From Cepaea nemoralis (taxonomy: Eukaryota > Mollusca > Gastropoda > Stylommatophora > Helicidae), in contig JACEFZ010002102.1 of NCBI GenBank assembly GCA_014155875.1, positions 66,001 through 130,000 of the forward strand: a DNA stretch of 64,000 nt. The letters run 5' to 3'. Below are positions 20,318 to 32,040 of the stretch, one piece after another. The first letter of the stretch is position 1, and the number at the start of each line of letters is the position of its first letter. The notes under the pieces were generated by a model, which did not search any database, was not told where the DNA came from, and saw only the letters and a list, made by a program, of their open reading frames with translations. Position numbers and translations under genes: made by a program.

Positions 20318-20370
20318 AAGAAAGAAAGAAAGAAAGAAAAAAAGAAAGAAAGACAGAAAGAAAGAAAGTA
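20099..20370. repeat. Second compound CAGA/CCGA/GATA/GAAA microsatellite
   Basis: (CAGA)n, then (CCGA)n at about 20158-20200, (GATA)n, (CAGA)n and finally (GAAA)n. Confidence 0.95.
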
Positions 20371-21539
20371 GTCTTAATGAAAATGACAAGACTACAGTAA
20401 GTGTAAATAACCAAACTAACAAAAGTCAAGCTCCCAGAATAAAAAAAAAATTCATGGCTGAAACCATCATAATCAGAAGTAAATATTTCCCATGCAAGTT
20501 AACAATATGCTTTACGTAACAGAATTACGACACATACATGACGTTGCGACGATTAGCCTTCATCAGCAAACAAACACATTCACAAAACACAACATATAGT
20601 TAAGGAGTTCTCCTATGACTACATCAAAACGTGACGACAGGACGAGAAGAACAAATAGATTAAAAAAATAAAAGCAATGAAGAGACAATGAAAATTGGAA
20701 AAAATGTTCATACTTACCTCAGTATTTCGAGCTGTGTACATCACCACCCAGGCAAGTTAGTATGAAAGCCAACTAAATCATACAATTTCCAACGGATACA
20801 TTCTGGCACGATCTGTAAATAGAGCAATATTGTTTTTCGTCTGAAAATACACATTAGTGCGGACAACAAAATACGTGACTAAATAAAATTAGGAAACCCA
20901 ACAAAAGAATTCGGCAGCCATTGGTCGCTGAAACCTTGAAGTGAGCACAGATATCCAAAAGGGAAACACTTGTCACTTCCAGATATTTCAGCAATGTGAA
21001 GTGATGCTGAAATACGATTTTTCACGCCGCAGACATACTAAGGATTATTAGTCAATTTTCTTCCCCAGCATTTTGGCAATAACACACTGGGCAAAGAGCA
21101 GCGATATAAAAATGCATTTTTATTTTAAAAAAAAGACTGCAGGCAAAAATTAAACATACAGATGTTTTGCTTCAAAGAAGAGGCAGTTCTTTCATTAAAT
21201 TTACAATGTTGTGGTGCAATTCAAGAGTTTCGAGTATTTAAAAAAAAAATGACACGAAGGCATCAACATGATTAAGGGAAGCTCCCAATGGCAAATTCCA
21301 GTGCTAGAGGGGACAGACAAAACACACGAGTATGCCAGTGACAATTCAGCGAACGAGTGTCCACTGGAATAAGAGGACATCTGAGCACCTGAACAGAGCA
21401 GGACAGTCACTTGTCATGACAGCTGGAATTTGCAGGTGTCACAAACCACTGACGTGGTTGTGGGAATTGAGAGGAAATCATCAAATTATATTCCCAGTAT
21501 AAGTTTGTCAGCAGATCACAAATCTGGAAAAGGTGACTC
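20371..21539. other. Unassigned AT-rich interval of 1.2 kb
   Basis: Nothing convincing was seen on either strand. The 69-codon frame at 21201-21410 (minus) has no recognisable domain. Confidence 0.4.
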
Positions 21540-21918
21540 GCATGTTTAGAAACTTCATACCAGTTTCAGACTAAATAAACTGGCGTAATAATGTTGTGCC
21601 GGTCTCCGTGATAAAGTGCTTACGGACGCTGTTTATAATTCCGTATGCCCGTGTTCGAAACACCGCTGCGTGCGAATTGGCAGTAGACGTTAGTTTTGCG
21701 TTGGCATCGATGCTGGTCGTTCAGAAAGCAATGGCAAACTACTGAACGTAAGTTTGCCAAGAGATCACAGCTGCAGAAATGTCGGTGTTGACTACGATGT
21801 CCTGTAAAAAGGATATGCAAAAAAAAATAAAATAATGATGTGGTGTGAACAATCCGCCACTGAAAAAAACAAGAAGAAGAAGAAGAAGAAGAAGAAGAAG
21901 AAGAAGAAGAAGAAGAAG

Positions 21919-21959
<41 letters not shown>

Positions 21960-22265
21960 CTGACGTGATCATATTGTGGTATGAAAAACATACCAGTCTT
22001 GGAAAATAAAACACTAGCGTGACCATGTTGTGTTCTGGAAAATATACCAGTCTTGGAAATGAATAAACTAATGTGACCATTTCGTTGCATGAAAAAAAAC
22101 AAAAAAACAACAACACACACACACACCAGTGTTCGTATTGAAAAATCTGACGTGACTATGTTGTGGTCTGAAAAAATATATTCTTCGAACACAAGACGCT
22201 GACGTGAATATGTTGTTATTTGATAATTATACTAGTCTTCATACAGGCTAAATTGACGTGACCAA
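21540..22265. repeat. About 60-bp minisatellite interrupted by a SINE and trinucleotide repeats
   Basis: Diverged units contain TGACGTGACCATGTTGTG and ATACCAGTCTTGGAAA. They run from before 21587 to about 22265. An S1 SINE (21599-21830) and an (AAG)n-(AAC)n tract (21870-21960) interrupt the array. Confidence 0.75.
21599..21830 (+). repeat. S1 SINE with near-perfect 12-bp TSD
   Basis: Head CCGGTCTCCGTG with B box GTGTTCGAAACAC, family signature AGCAATGGCAAACTACTGA, end GGATATGC plus A-rich tail. The TSDs AATAATGTTGTG (21587-21598) and AATAATGATGTG (21831-21842) differ at one base. The target is a minisatellite unit. Confidence 0.9.
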
Positions 22266-22620
22266 GTCGCGGCCAAGGAGCAACGGACAGGCAGGGGACA
22301 ACACTAGCCACCACACGGCTCTTGCCAGAAAAATATATTATGTTCAGTCCTGTATCTTACCACTCCACAAAATCCATTATTGATTTAAAGAGTTGATAGC
22401 AGTTCCCACCAATTTATCAAAATAAGAGACACGGACTGTCTATTATCTCATGGTGTCTGCGGCACATGAAGCACATTAACGCGGTGTGAACAAACAATCC
22501 CATCATGCTTTAGCCCTGGCTGTCCCATTTCGAATGTTCTCCGATTACCCAGGATAAATGTTACACTAACATACTGGCACGATTCTTCTCATAGTTCTTC
22601 TGGTATTTCCTTGTCTATTT
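22266..22620. other. Unassigned interval
   Basis: No feature recognised. Confidence 0.4.
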
Positions 22621-22624
22621 TGTC

Positions 22625-23280
22625 TATGTTGTGGGTGTGTATGTGTGTGTGTATGTGTGTGTGTATGTGCGCGCGTACGTGTGTAAAATCATGTGATCTG
22701 CCAACTGGAGTAGAAGAAAACCGTCTCTTCATAGATCTTGGTCCGCGGTGTTCCGGAACAACTCTATTATGTTGATTATATCCCTGCATGACACCGTCTC
22801 AGTCCACTCATAATGTCTCTCGTTCTGCGTTTGATTTTTCTAACATTGATCTTTCCAATCGTCGCGATGTTTTCCATTGTCTCTCTTCTCATGATGTGAC
22901 CAAATAACGCTGTGTGCTTCTTTCTTATGGTTGTATACAATGTTCTACTATCATTAGCCCCTGTGAGACAATCGTTGTTAGTTACCCTGGCAGCCTAAGG
23001 TATTAGCAACGTTCGTTTTCGGAATCACATATCCGTTGCTTCCAATCCCTCCCTATTGTGTTCAGTCCCTTTCCATGATTCGCTGACATACAGAAAAAAC
23101 AGGTTTTGTATACAATTTCAGTTCTCTCTTTCTCAGACCTTCAATGATAATGCCATTTGTTGTTTTTTGCATATTTCGCTTTTCTGAAAATGCAGCTTTT
23201 GCTTGACACATTTTGCTTTTAATTTCTGTCACGCATCTTCCATCTGATGTTATGATTGCCACTATATATTTAAATGTAAC
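22625..23280 (-). pseudogene. Decayed LINE 3' end (LN-E) with GT-rich tail
   Basis: The minus strand contains AIITSDGRCVTEIKSKMCQAKAAFS, a thumb-region motif of RTE-like LINEs. Downstream is a tail homologous to the copies at 25390 and 57860 (CACCGTCTCAGTCCA on the plus strand). A GTGTAT repeat sits where the family has its simple tail. Many stops. Confidence 0.7.
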
Positions 23281-23289
23281 AACTTGATT

Positions 23290-24655
23290 AAGAATTTTCT
23301 CTTCTATTGTTTATTTTTACATATACACTCGTAATTAACTTGATGAACTTTGGTTGTATCAAACAACACAATCGTTTAGACATAACACAGTGGAAGTTAA
23401 GGTTCCGATGAGACAAATCAGAGGCCAGTTAAAACGACAATAGACACAGGGCAATAAAGACATTCTGCTCATGAAAATGCGCAAGGCAGGAGAACTGGAG
23501 TAGTGGCGAGTCTCTTCAACTGCCACAGATGATAGTGATATTACTGTACATGACCTCGTACCCGTTGACGATAATGATAATGAATAAAGTGTAATGATGA
23601 TGATGATGATATTGATAATGATGATCACTATGATGATGATACTTGAGTAATGTTTAGACTTAAAAGATATAGAAGGTGATCGCGTCAACATTATAGTCAA
23701 CAAAAAGTCAACGACTCTTTTTCACGTTGTAATTTGATATGGTGCTAGACCTATATTTCAGACTACAATCAACACTCTGTAGGTGACGTGGTCAATATTA
23801 CACTGACCACCGTGACTTCCCAGGGAAATCATGGTACCCATTTAAGGTTGAATCGACGCGTAAGCCCAGGAAAATTTCAAATAATTTCCTTGATGGGGAT
23901 TCGACAAAAACACCACCGAACCGGTAGACACGAGTTCTTGCCGACGCGTGTCCGCTGCTCCCTCATCACACGATATTTTGTCTGTCCGTGTCTAATTTTT
24001 CTAATCTGTTTGCGAAGAATTTCTTTATTCGTTGTCCTGTATATCCTTGGTATTTTTTGCCCCTCGTATGAATATAAAACGTGAGCTGCTCACGCTAAAA
24101 GTGGACGTCTTACCCACCCCCAACCCGATCATTGTAAGTCATCAGATTTGTATTGCATTGAATACATATTTCTAAACATGCTAAAACCATAGATGATCTT
24201 ATTCTTCGTTTCATCTCTTTTCGCTTTCAACCTAATCTCTAAAGAAAAAAAAAATGTCATTTCTCATTCTATTTCAGACATTCGCTTAACTTAATGCTTC
24301 AGGCAACTTTGCTCTCATTCCAGCCTTGTACAAACTCTTTTCCAGCTGGGGGCGGGTCCCCTCTTGTTCCAGAAACTTGTCGTTCACCAAACAACATTTT
24401 GTTTGTTTATTTGCACATTGTCAATGTCTTGATCCAGATCTGTTAGTTTCGTTCAGTGCTTGTAAAAGCTGCTGTGCAACAAATGCATGACACGAGATGC
24501 ATTCTTCATATTTACCACATTAGCATTCCGACATGGACTACTCTCGGGAATATTCTCCCAAGATTAGCTTATTTTATGGATGTTTTAAAAAGAAGGGCAG
24601 ATTTCTCAATACATTTTTGTCAGACGGAAAGACGGACGGATGGAGATAGGCATAG
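23290..24655. other. Unassigned interval with a degenerate ATG/GAT stretch
   Basis: A (GAT)n-like run at about 23590-23640 could be an old LINE tail, but no coding match adjoins it. The frame at 23788-24084 is not recognised. Confidence 0.4.
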
Positions 24656-24960
24656 TTAATAGTTAGGTAAGTAGGTTGATATGTAGATAGGCAGATGGAT
24701 GAACAGACTGACAGACAGACACAATATACGTAGACATAGATAGATACACACATTCACAATCTCACACACACTCTCACCATACTCACGCACATTTATATAC
24801 ACAGACAGACAGATATATACACATAGATAACATATGCACACTGATGAATTTATACAAAAGTAGGTGGGCATGAAGACAGCTACGTACGAACGGATGTGGT
24901 TAGATTGACTCACAGATAAACATATAGATACTTACATAGGCCACACAGACGGATACATAT
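24656..24960. repeat. Degenerate GATA/CAGA/ACAC simple sequence
   Basis: Words AGATAG, CAGACAGAC and ACACAC are mixed without a fixed unit. Confidence 0.6.
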
Positions 24961-25286
24961 TCACTTCAGCAACCTCTGGCAGAGACCGGTCTTCCTCTCA
25001 AATTACGGACATTCAAATGTCATAGTTCAGTGTATCAGTTTACTTATCCCCAAATGTGTCTAAAGACTCGAGTTCACGGGTGCAAATGGGACAACAGATA
25101 ACCGAGTTTGCGGCACCAGCGAGACGGTGACTGCACCGGAGCTCAGTTCCTCAATGATGCACTTAAAACTATTCACGCTGTGTCAATACTCTCTGGAAGT
25201 CGTCAAGGAAAGGGAATCGAGTGCACGTTTCAACAGCTGCCAACACTCAACTGCCCTGATATCGCTAAGCGTATTAATGCTGGGAT
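24961..25286. other. Unassigned interval
   Basis: The frame from 25108 runs into the adjacent microsatellite. No domain recognised. Confidence 0.4.
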
Positions 25287-25288
25287 AG

Positions 25289-25316
25289 GTGTGTTTGTGT
25301 GTGTGTGTGTGTGTGT

Positions 25317-25389
<73 letters not shown>
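25289..25389. repeat. (GT)n then (ATC)24 microsatellite, expanded LINE tail
   Basis: A pure ATC run at 25317-25389 abuts a minus-strand LINE 3' end at 25390. It is therefore most simply the expanded TGA-repeat tail of that element. Confidence 0.9.
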
Positions 25390-25690
25390 AGTGCCTTGCC
25401 AGCTCTCGTAGGCGTTCATATCTATAAACAGATCTCGGTCTTTGATGTTCTGGATCAACTCTGCTGATGATATTCCTCCATGCCACCGTCCTAGTCCACC
25501 CAACATTATTTATCTTGGTCTGCGCCTACCTCTATTTCCCTTCAACTATCCAGTCTTCACGATGTTCTTGAATGCCTCTTTTCTTAACACATGGCCACGG
25601 GATGTTGTTTGCCTTATTCCTATTGGTGAATATAATGTACTTGTTTCATTAGCCTCTTCTTTCAGACAGTCGTTGTTAGTTACTATGGCA
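25390..25690 (-). pseudogene. LN-E LINE 3'-end fragment
   Basis: The plus-strand text AGTGCCTTGCCAG and GATCTCGGTCTTTGATGTTC matches the copies at 25713 and 57870. The minus frame includes EANETSTLYSPIG and TTSRGHVLRKEAF, comparable to the GHVMRRE motif of RTE-like LINE tails. Confidence 0.72.
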
Positions 25691-25712
25691 TATATATATA
25701 TATATATATATA

Positions 25713-25863
25713 TGATCATTACGTGTCTTTCCAGCTGACATAGGCATGCATGACTCTTCACAGATCTCGGTCCTTGGTATCCTGGCTCGTCTGCTGAATG
25801 TATCACTTCATATCACCGTCTAAGTCCATACAGCATTATTTCTCTCGGTCAACCTGTGCCTGT

Positions 25864-25917
<54 letters not shown>
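25713..25917 (-). pseudogene. Second LN-E 3' fragment between (TA)n and (ATA)n runs
   Basis: Shares CACAGATCTCGGTCCTTGG and TCACCGTCTAAGTCCA with the neighbouring copy. It lies between a (TA)n tail at 25689-25712 and an (ATA)n run at 25865-25917. Confidence 0.65.
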
Positions 25918-26139
25918 CTCAAAGGACAACTAGAATAATAAACATTCCCCTAACTGGTACGTTACGTCCACCTTAGCTGCTTATAATTGCCATGTCAAAC
26001 ATTATTTCAGTGAGTCATGTATTAGTATTAGTGATTATTGCACATTTTCCACGCGTTTAATGTAGATTGTTTCTATTGTTGTCGTTGTTGTCTAAGGTTA
26101 GTTTCATAAATGATGTATGAATGAAATAATGTATATGAC

Positions 26140-26430
26140 CTTAGTCAAAACATGCCAAATTCATTAACTCTTTGAAAATAAAATAACGTTCGTTAAGTCG
26201 TTTTTCTCTACACTGATCTTTCCAATCGTCACGACATTTTCCAGCGCTTCTCTTCTCACTATATGACCAAAGAGCGCCGACAGTCTCTTTCTTATTCTTA
26301 TATAAGATACTTGTATATAATGTTCTACTTTCAGTAGACTCTTCCATATAATCGTTGTTAGTTACTCTGTCAGTCTTAGGTATTCGTAACATTCATCTCT
26401 AGAATCACATCGCAACTGATTCCAAGCTCT
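26140..26430 (-). pseudogene. LN-E LINE fragment, upstream part of the tail
   Basis: The minus frame reads VTNNDYMEESTESRTLY and SEKRSAGKCRDDWKDQ. The same words appear at 25546-25806 (VTNNDCLKEEANETSTLY) and 57661-58137 (DEKRGIGVHRDDWKNQ). Confidence 0.7.
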
Positions 26431-26689
26431 TGGGATCCGTGTGCACATTTTACACATTAAAAATCCAATTGGAGATGGGCATCGAAGCGCGCAGACCGAA
26501 TAAACCGCTGCCCAACAAAAGTGCAACATTTTACAATGAGAAAACTACCCACAAAACATTTAAAGAGTATGCCATTCTGCAACACATATGGCTTCTCTCC
26601 ACTGCTACAGAGTCCGTCACGGTGAAATATTTCGCTTTTGAAATCGAGAGTAGTCTACATACGGACTATCACTACTAGCAATTGCTAAA

Positions 26690-26880
26690 ACTAGGGTGTC
26701 TGCTGGACTGGTTTTTGCATGTAGCCTCACGTTCCCAATTACAAATGTCCCCGCCATCAGGCGAACCCATACCGACTTCTGAGGTACTTGTAATTTACAT
26801 CCCCAAGTCAGGGACGAGAAGTCAATATTTAAGTACAGATGGCCATCTTGTGGAATGAACCTTCTGCCTCGGCCACCAGA
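26690..26880 (-). repeat. S3 SINE, partial
   Basis: Contains the plus-strand words CCATCAGGCGAACCCA and TACATCCCCAAGTCAGGGAC of the family. The head is eroded. Confidence 0.7.
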
Positions 26881-26934
26881 GACAGTTTAAGCGCGAGACC
26901 GTTAAACTCTTCAACGAAAGTGATCTCTTACAAT

Positions 26935-27040
26935 CCAAACCCATACTATCCCTCAGCTGTGGCTAGAAACAAATCAATCCCTGTTTACAACTGCTCCTAT
27001 GATACTTCAGATACCTGCTGTTGACAAGATGGTTCATCGT
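26935..27040. repeat. Repeat shared with 28085-28200
   Basis: CTCAGCTGTGRCYAG, CCTGYTTRCAACTGCTC and TTCAGAKACCTGCT occur in the same order in both. Family and orientation unknown. Confidence 0.5.
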
Positions 27041-28084
27041 ATTTAAATGTTCGTTAGTATACTTGACACCGCATTACGGTCTATGTTTTCGTGTTTGTTA
27101 TTTACTGTATGTTTGTTTAAAATAAAATTCTGAGACTCATGGTGCTATCTCAATGGTTAGATACGAATTCTGTCCATATTCCATAGTTGTGGGTTCACGT
27201 GGATGATTAACCTGGCTAAAGAAGACACCCTTTTAGGGTTTTCTGGTTAGTCATGCGTCGAAGTACATTTGTTCCTGCAGCCAGGCGCTGTCATCATTTG
27301 GACGTGACAAGTTCGAATCCCTGTCGGAAACTAACGTTTTCAATTTTTATGTTGTCTAGTGAGTCCTCAAGCCTCTACTTCTATGAGCGTCAAACAATAC
27401 GTGTGTGTTTGTTTATGAAATGTCTTAATGGCCTCAAAGGCTTCCCCAGTTGATATTTCTGTGTAATATTTATGAGATGAAATTGGAGTTATTTTGCTTC
27501 GACAACTACATGTTTAACAGAAAAACACCATGCTAGTGACGATACCATAGATCCCACCCGTTGTACTCAATTCTTCATTGTTTAGTTTACGGCGCAAGGA
27601 AAGCAACTCCACATTACACAGAATTCGTTCCTTTGCTGTTGTTGCGTTAGGTCAGTCTGTTTTAATGTTTGTCTATCTATCTGTCGTCCATTCGCCAATC
27701 TGTCTGTCTATTAATTCTTACTTCTGTCTGCCCGCATGCCCATCTGTCTGTCATTCTATCTGTGAATCTGTGAATATATCCATCTGTCTCGCTATATGGC
27801 TTTGTATTTGTTTATTCGTTGATTTGTCTGTCTTTTTGCCTGTCTGTCCTTTTGTGTTTTCCTGCTCTGCTGTAGAACTTCAGCCTATAGTACCAAATGA
27901 TTATCACTCTCTGGGTTAGTATACACATTTCTCTTTGATCTGTTCTTGATTGTTTTACACCTTTCTAAATCTTTTAATTGCGTTACATTATATTGCGGTT
28001 TTGTCCAGTACGTTAAAACGATCTATTTCCCCGCTTTCAGTGGAGTCTTTACTTTACAATTCACCTCCATTTCTGTGAGAGGCG
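27041..28084. other. Unassigned interval, CTGT-rich in the middle
   Basis: 27650-27850 is a degenerate CTGTCTATC tract that gives a spurious Cys/Ile/Ser-rich frame. A possible tRNA-like B box (GTTCGAATCCC) sits near 27311. No gene supported. Confidence 0.4.
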
Positions 28085-28481
28085 TTACTTAATGCGTCTG
28101 GCAATGTGTTCTCTCAGCTGTGACCAGCACAACTCACTCCCTGCTTGCAACTGCTCTCCTAACACTTCAGAGACCTGAGACCTGCTATTGACCAGATGAA
28201 AGCGTCTTTATATGCTGCGTAAAGTAGACATTCCACGGCTGGACACCATGATGTAGATGATCCATTCCGATATATACGAGTGTATTGTCTTTACTTCGCG
28301 ACACAAGCATAGAGACTCCTGGTTACATGGATGGGTTTTAACAACTTGCTAAATAAAGTTTTGGATTCACTCGGCCAGAACCAAGTTGTTACATTAGAAG
28401 CTTGTCTGTATTTCTTGGTGTTTATCTGGTTGTTAGTTTCTGTTTCAGTTTGTCTGTCTGCCTGCCTCTCTCTCTGTTTCC

Positions 28482-28483
<2 letters not shown>

Positions 28484-28543
<60 letters not shown>
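28484..28543. repeat. (CT)n microsatellite
   Basis: About 28 CT units, followed by short GGCTG repeats. Confidence 0.95.
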
Positions 28544-28548
<5 letters not shown>

Positions 28549-28649
28549 GCTGCCTGGCTGGCTGACTGGCTGGATGGATGGTGCCATGATCCAGGTTATA
28601 GAGTTGAAGATCATGGGTAGGGTTAAAGTTCGGTCTAGACGAGGTAACC

Positions 28650-29640
28650 ATGCAAAGTGACCCGCCACGTGCAGTGGTCACTGGGGCGAGAAAAGCGCTC
28701 GGGACGCTTTGTAGAAAGGACAGAGCGTCACGGTCGAGCAGTTTGGCTGGAGTCATGGTCAGGTTCGGATCTGGTTCTCGTGTTAAGTAGCCACGGCCAC
28801 AAAATGAGCTACTACATTGTTAGTTAGTTGTATAGTTATTGTGTAGACTCTAAGAATCGTAGAAGTGTGATAGACATGTTGTGAAACTGATAATGTGAAC
28901 TGTCTAATACTCGGAGTCAATATAAGATTGAAAACTGAACTGCGTTCTGTTATTCGAGATGCGTTGAGTTGTTATAAAGAGTTAGCCGTTGTGAACTGTG
29001 TAGAGCGATATAGTTAAACAGAACTTAAGACATTGTGAGTGAAAGCTATAGTAAGAAGATTATAGCATCGCCAGGCAGAAGCGTGATCACAGCAGCAACA
29101 TATATAGAATATGCATGCACCATCATTGTCGTAGCAAACAGGTCGGGGATTCTGCATCCAGCGCTCATAGAAGATTCAAGATTCCACACAATAATTATAC
29201 GCATAAGTGCTGTAATCAAAGACCCATCAATACCCAGATGAGATGAAGCAACAGCCATGCGATCCCTGGCAGATGGATGGATGGATAGATGGATGTAATT
29301 GTGAGAAAGTATATGTGTATGTGGAGGAGTGTGTACCTGTGTGCCATCGAGTGGGTGCATAACTGTGACAGTTTGGGTAAATGATGTAAGTATGTATGCA
29401 TATTTGTGTGTATGTGCTTATGAATGTGCGTGTGTGGGTAAGACGTGTACCCTCCGAACTGCACTCCTTCCTCCGAAGCCGTTGACATACCGTGGGGTGG
29501 CGGGTTTGGTGAGCGCCGCCCAACATTCGGCGCACACAGAAAGCAGTTAGTACCGTCTACCGTAATACGGTAGCTCAGTCATATCTGACTAAGACCTGAC
29601 ACACCTTATCTATTTACCTGTAAATACACATTAGTCACGT
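28650..29640. other. Unassigned interval
   Basis: A stretch at about 28800-29060 is rich in TGTTG/GAACTG words and looks a little like a retroviral-type LTR leader, but no paired LTR or TG...CA boundary could be found. GATG repeats lie near 29270-29296. Confidence 0.35.
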
Positions 29641-29830
29641 TTATCTGGCGACTCAGTAGCACTGTGTTCGAATCTCTACCGAGGTGAGGATTAAAATTTG
29701 AAAAAAGACATAAAACATGAACCCGGGCTCTTAGGTCGACCCAGCTTGACATGGGTATAAAGAAATTTTCTAGGAAACAAAGGAGTCCGGCGTGATCTTG
29801 ACCACATCAAGTATCGATTGGTCTGTACAA
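29640..29830 (+). repeat. S5 SINE
   Basis: B box TGTTCGAATCTC, then GACCCAGCTTGACATGGG, TTTTCTAGGAAAC and CGTGATCTTGACCACATC, in S5 order. Confidence 0.75.
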
Positions 29831-30134
29831 AAGTTAGAGCTAACACCATATACCCAAAACATCTCAAAACATGTAACCGTATCTGTTACTTTATTATTAT
29901 TATTGTTGTTTTAAAAGATGTGTCAAGTGGATTTCAACAGGAGCTTTTACATTGAAAAATAAATAACCAGAATTGGAAGAAAGGAAAATAAGGTAATGAA
30001 ATAATGTGTCAGAGATGTCGAGGAAAGGAGACACAAACATAATTCATTGTCAATAAACATTCTGATTGTTTTTTAACATCAGCAAACAAATCTACAAAAC
30101 TCAGTTTAAATTCCCTAGATCACACTGTCTGTCA

Positions 30135-30137
<3 letters not shown>

Positions 30138-30215
<78 letters not shown>

Positions 30216-30845
30216 CCTCACTTTCTCTCTCTTTCTCTCTCTCGTGGTTCCACTTTCTTTTTCTCTCTCACAGTTTCTCCTTTCTTGCTCTCTCCTCTCC
30301 TCTCTCTCCATTCTCTTTCTATCTCTTTCTCCTCTCTCTCCATTTTCTTCCTCCTCTCAATCTCAATAGCTTCTCCTGGCTCTTTCCTCTCCCTTGATAC
30401 TCTTTCTATCTTCTCCTCTCTTTCCCTCTCCTTTTCCTCCCAACTCTCATTCTCCATCCTGCCTCTTATCTCTCTCTCCTGTATCTCGCTCTTTTCTCTC
30501 TCCCTCACCTCTTTCGCTTTCCTAGCCTCTTTCTTCACTCCTCCCCCCCCCCCTTTCTCTCTCCTCTTTCCCCTACCCCTCTCCTTTTCTCCATTGTCTT
30601 CCTCTCTCTTCCCCCCTCTTCCTCCTCTTTCTCTACCTCATCTGTCCCTCCTCTCTCTCCATCATCTCTCTCTTCCTCTTTTCTTTCTCTCAGCTTCACC
30701 CCTATCTCCCCCTCTCTCCCCCCTCTCTCTCTCTCAACTTCTCCCCCTCTCTCCCTCTCCCTCCTCTCTCTCAACTTCTCCCCATCTCTCTCCTCTCTCT
30801 CGCTCTCTTTCTCTCTCAGCTTCTCCCTACTCCCCTCTCTCTGTA
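30138..30845. repeat. (CT)n grading into a 0.6-kb pyrimidine tract
   Basis: A pure CT run covers 30138-30210. CTCTCTCC/TTCTC words with almost no purine follow to 30845. The 307-codon Ser/Leu frame across it is an artefact. Confidence 0.94.
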
Positions 30846-31380
30846 AAGCCTGCAACATTTATAGATAAAAAAAAGAAGAAAATATTAGACTATCAAGCGG
30901 CGGGTCCAAATCTCAAAGGCTTGAAACTAGAGTGCGTTTGTTCACTAATTCTCGCGTTCTCAATCTGTCCTTATCTTTCACCTCTCTAGCATTAATGTGC
31001 TTATTTCTAATCTCTTTTTACCATTCTGCAGTAATTCTTTGTTTCATTATTTCTTTCCGTTAATCATATATTTAAAAAAAATATAGTATATCTTTGTGTC
31101 AGTCTGCCATGTTTCTTTACTTTAATCTTTATTTCTGATGTTGTGTTCATAAATTTATTTTTGTCTAATAAATTTACATTTCTATTTTACTTTCATTCGT
31201 TTGACTTTTCTCTTCCATCTCTGTCTGTCTTTACTTTTTCAGTTTAAAGAGATTTAAAGGATCACAGATACTGAAGATCCATTTTAAGATTTTACCATTC
31301 GTATTGACGAGATGCCTAAGAAGAGTTGAGGGACTAATTAAGGCATAGAACTAAGAATGATGAAATTAGAAAACGACTAG
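30846..31380. other. Unassigned AT-rich interval
   Basis: No feature recognised. Confidence 0.4.
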
Positions 31381-31383
31381 GTC

Positions 31384-31660
31384 TGAAACCAGTCATGCAC
31401 TTAATTTAAGAACAATATATTAAATGGTTTGGCTAACTCACAAGAATGCCCTGGTACCCTCTGCCTCTAAGAAATATAATGGATTTAGAACAATGCGAAG
31501 ACCACGTTTAAGATGGAGTGATGGTATTCAAAACAACCATAATGAAGTGAATGCCAGCTTGCAAAGCCTGATAGAAAGAGCCCTTCAACCACCCCCCCCC
31601 CCCCCCCAAAAAAAAAAAAAAAAAACAACAACAAAAAAACAAAAAAACAACAACAACATG
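31384..31660 (+). pseudogene. LINE 3'-end fragment with C-run/A-run tail
   Basis: Reads EQYIKWFG and then, in shifted frames, SPASKKY and RRPRLRWSDGIQN. These resemble the IKWFGHVxRM and RPRxRWxDGI motifs of LINE C termini. A C17 run followed by an A-rich stretch (31591-31650) closes it. Confidence 0.6.
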
Positions 31661-31704
31661 TCGCTGAGGTAAATGGAGGTACAGAAGACAAAAGAAGGTC
31701 TATC

Positions 31705-31940
31705 GTATAGAGGCGCAGTGACATAGTAGTAAGTGGGCGTTTCTTACCATGAAAGTAGTCCGGCTGTAATCCCTAGAAGTGACAGGATTAGTATTTCCGA
31801 CTAGTACCAGTCTGAGCTTGACCCGCCTTGAAACAATGGATGTGGGATAATTTTCAGAATTTTCTAGAAGTTGTTTGGAAAAGACAGCGTGGAGTGGAAC
31901 TTGTCACATCACACCAGTATGCTTTTGACATAAAACAAGC
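31705..31940 (+). repeat. S5 SINE
   Basis: Head GAGGCGCAGTGACATAGTAG, a body with CTGAGCTTGACCCGCCTTG, and CAGAATTTTCTAGAAG. A diverged family member. Confidence 0.6.
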
Positions 31941-32040
31941 CATGGCTAACACTTCCGACCCCTAGGGCAGTATCCTTCATCAGATTATTGTTGACTGTTT
32001 CTATCAACTTCAGATTTCACCATCCTTCAGTTGTTATTTC

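Noticed and set aside
28650..29060. Possible solo LTR
   Set aside because: No paired LTR, no clear TG...CA ends, no primer-binding site and no target duplication could be found.
30066..30989. 307-codon Ser/Leu frame
   Set aside because: Product of the CT/pyrimidine tract.
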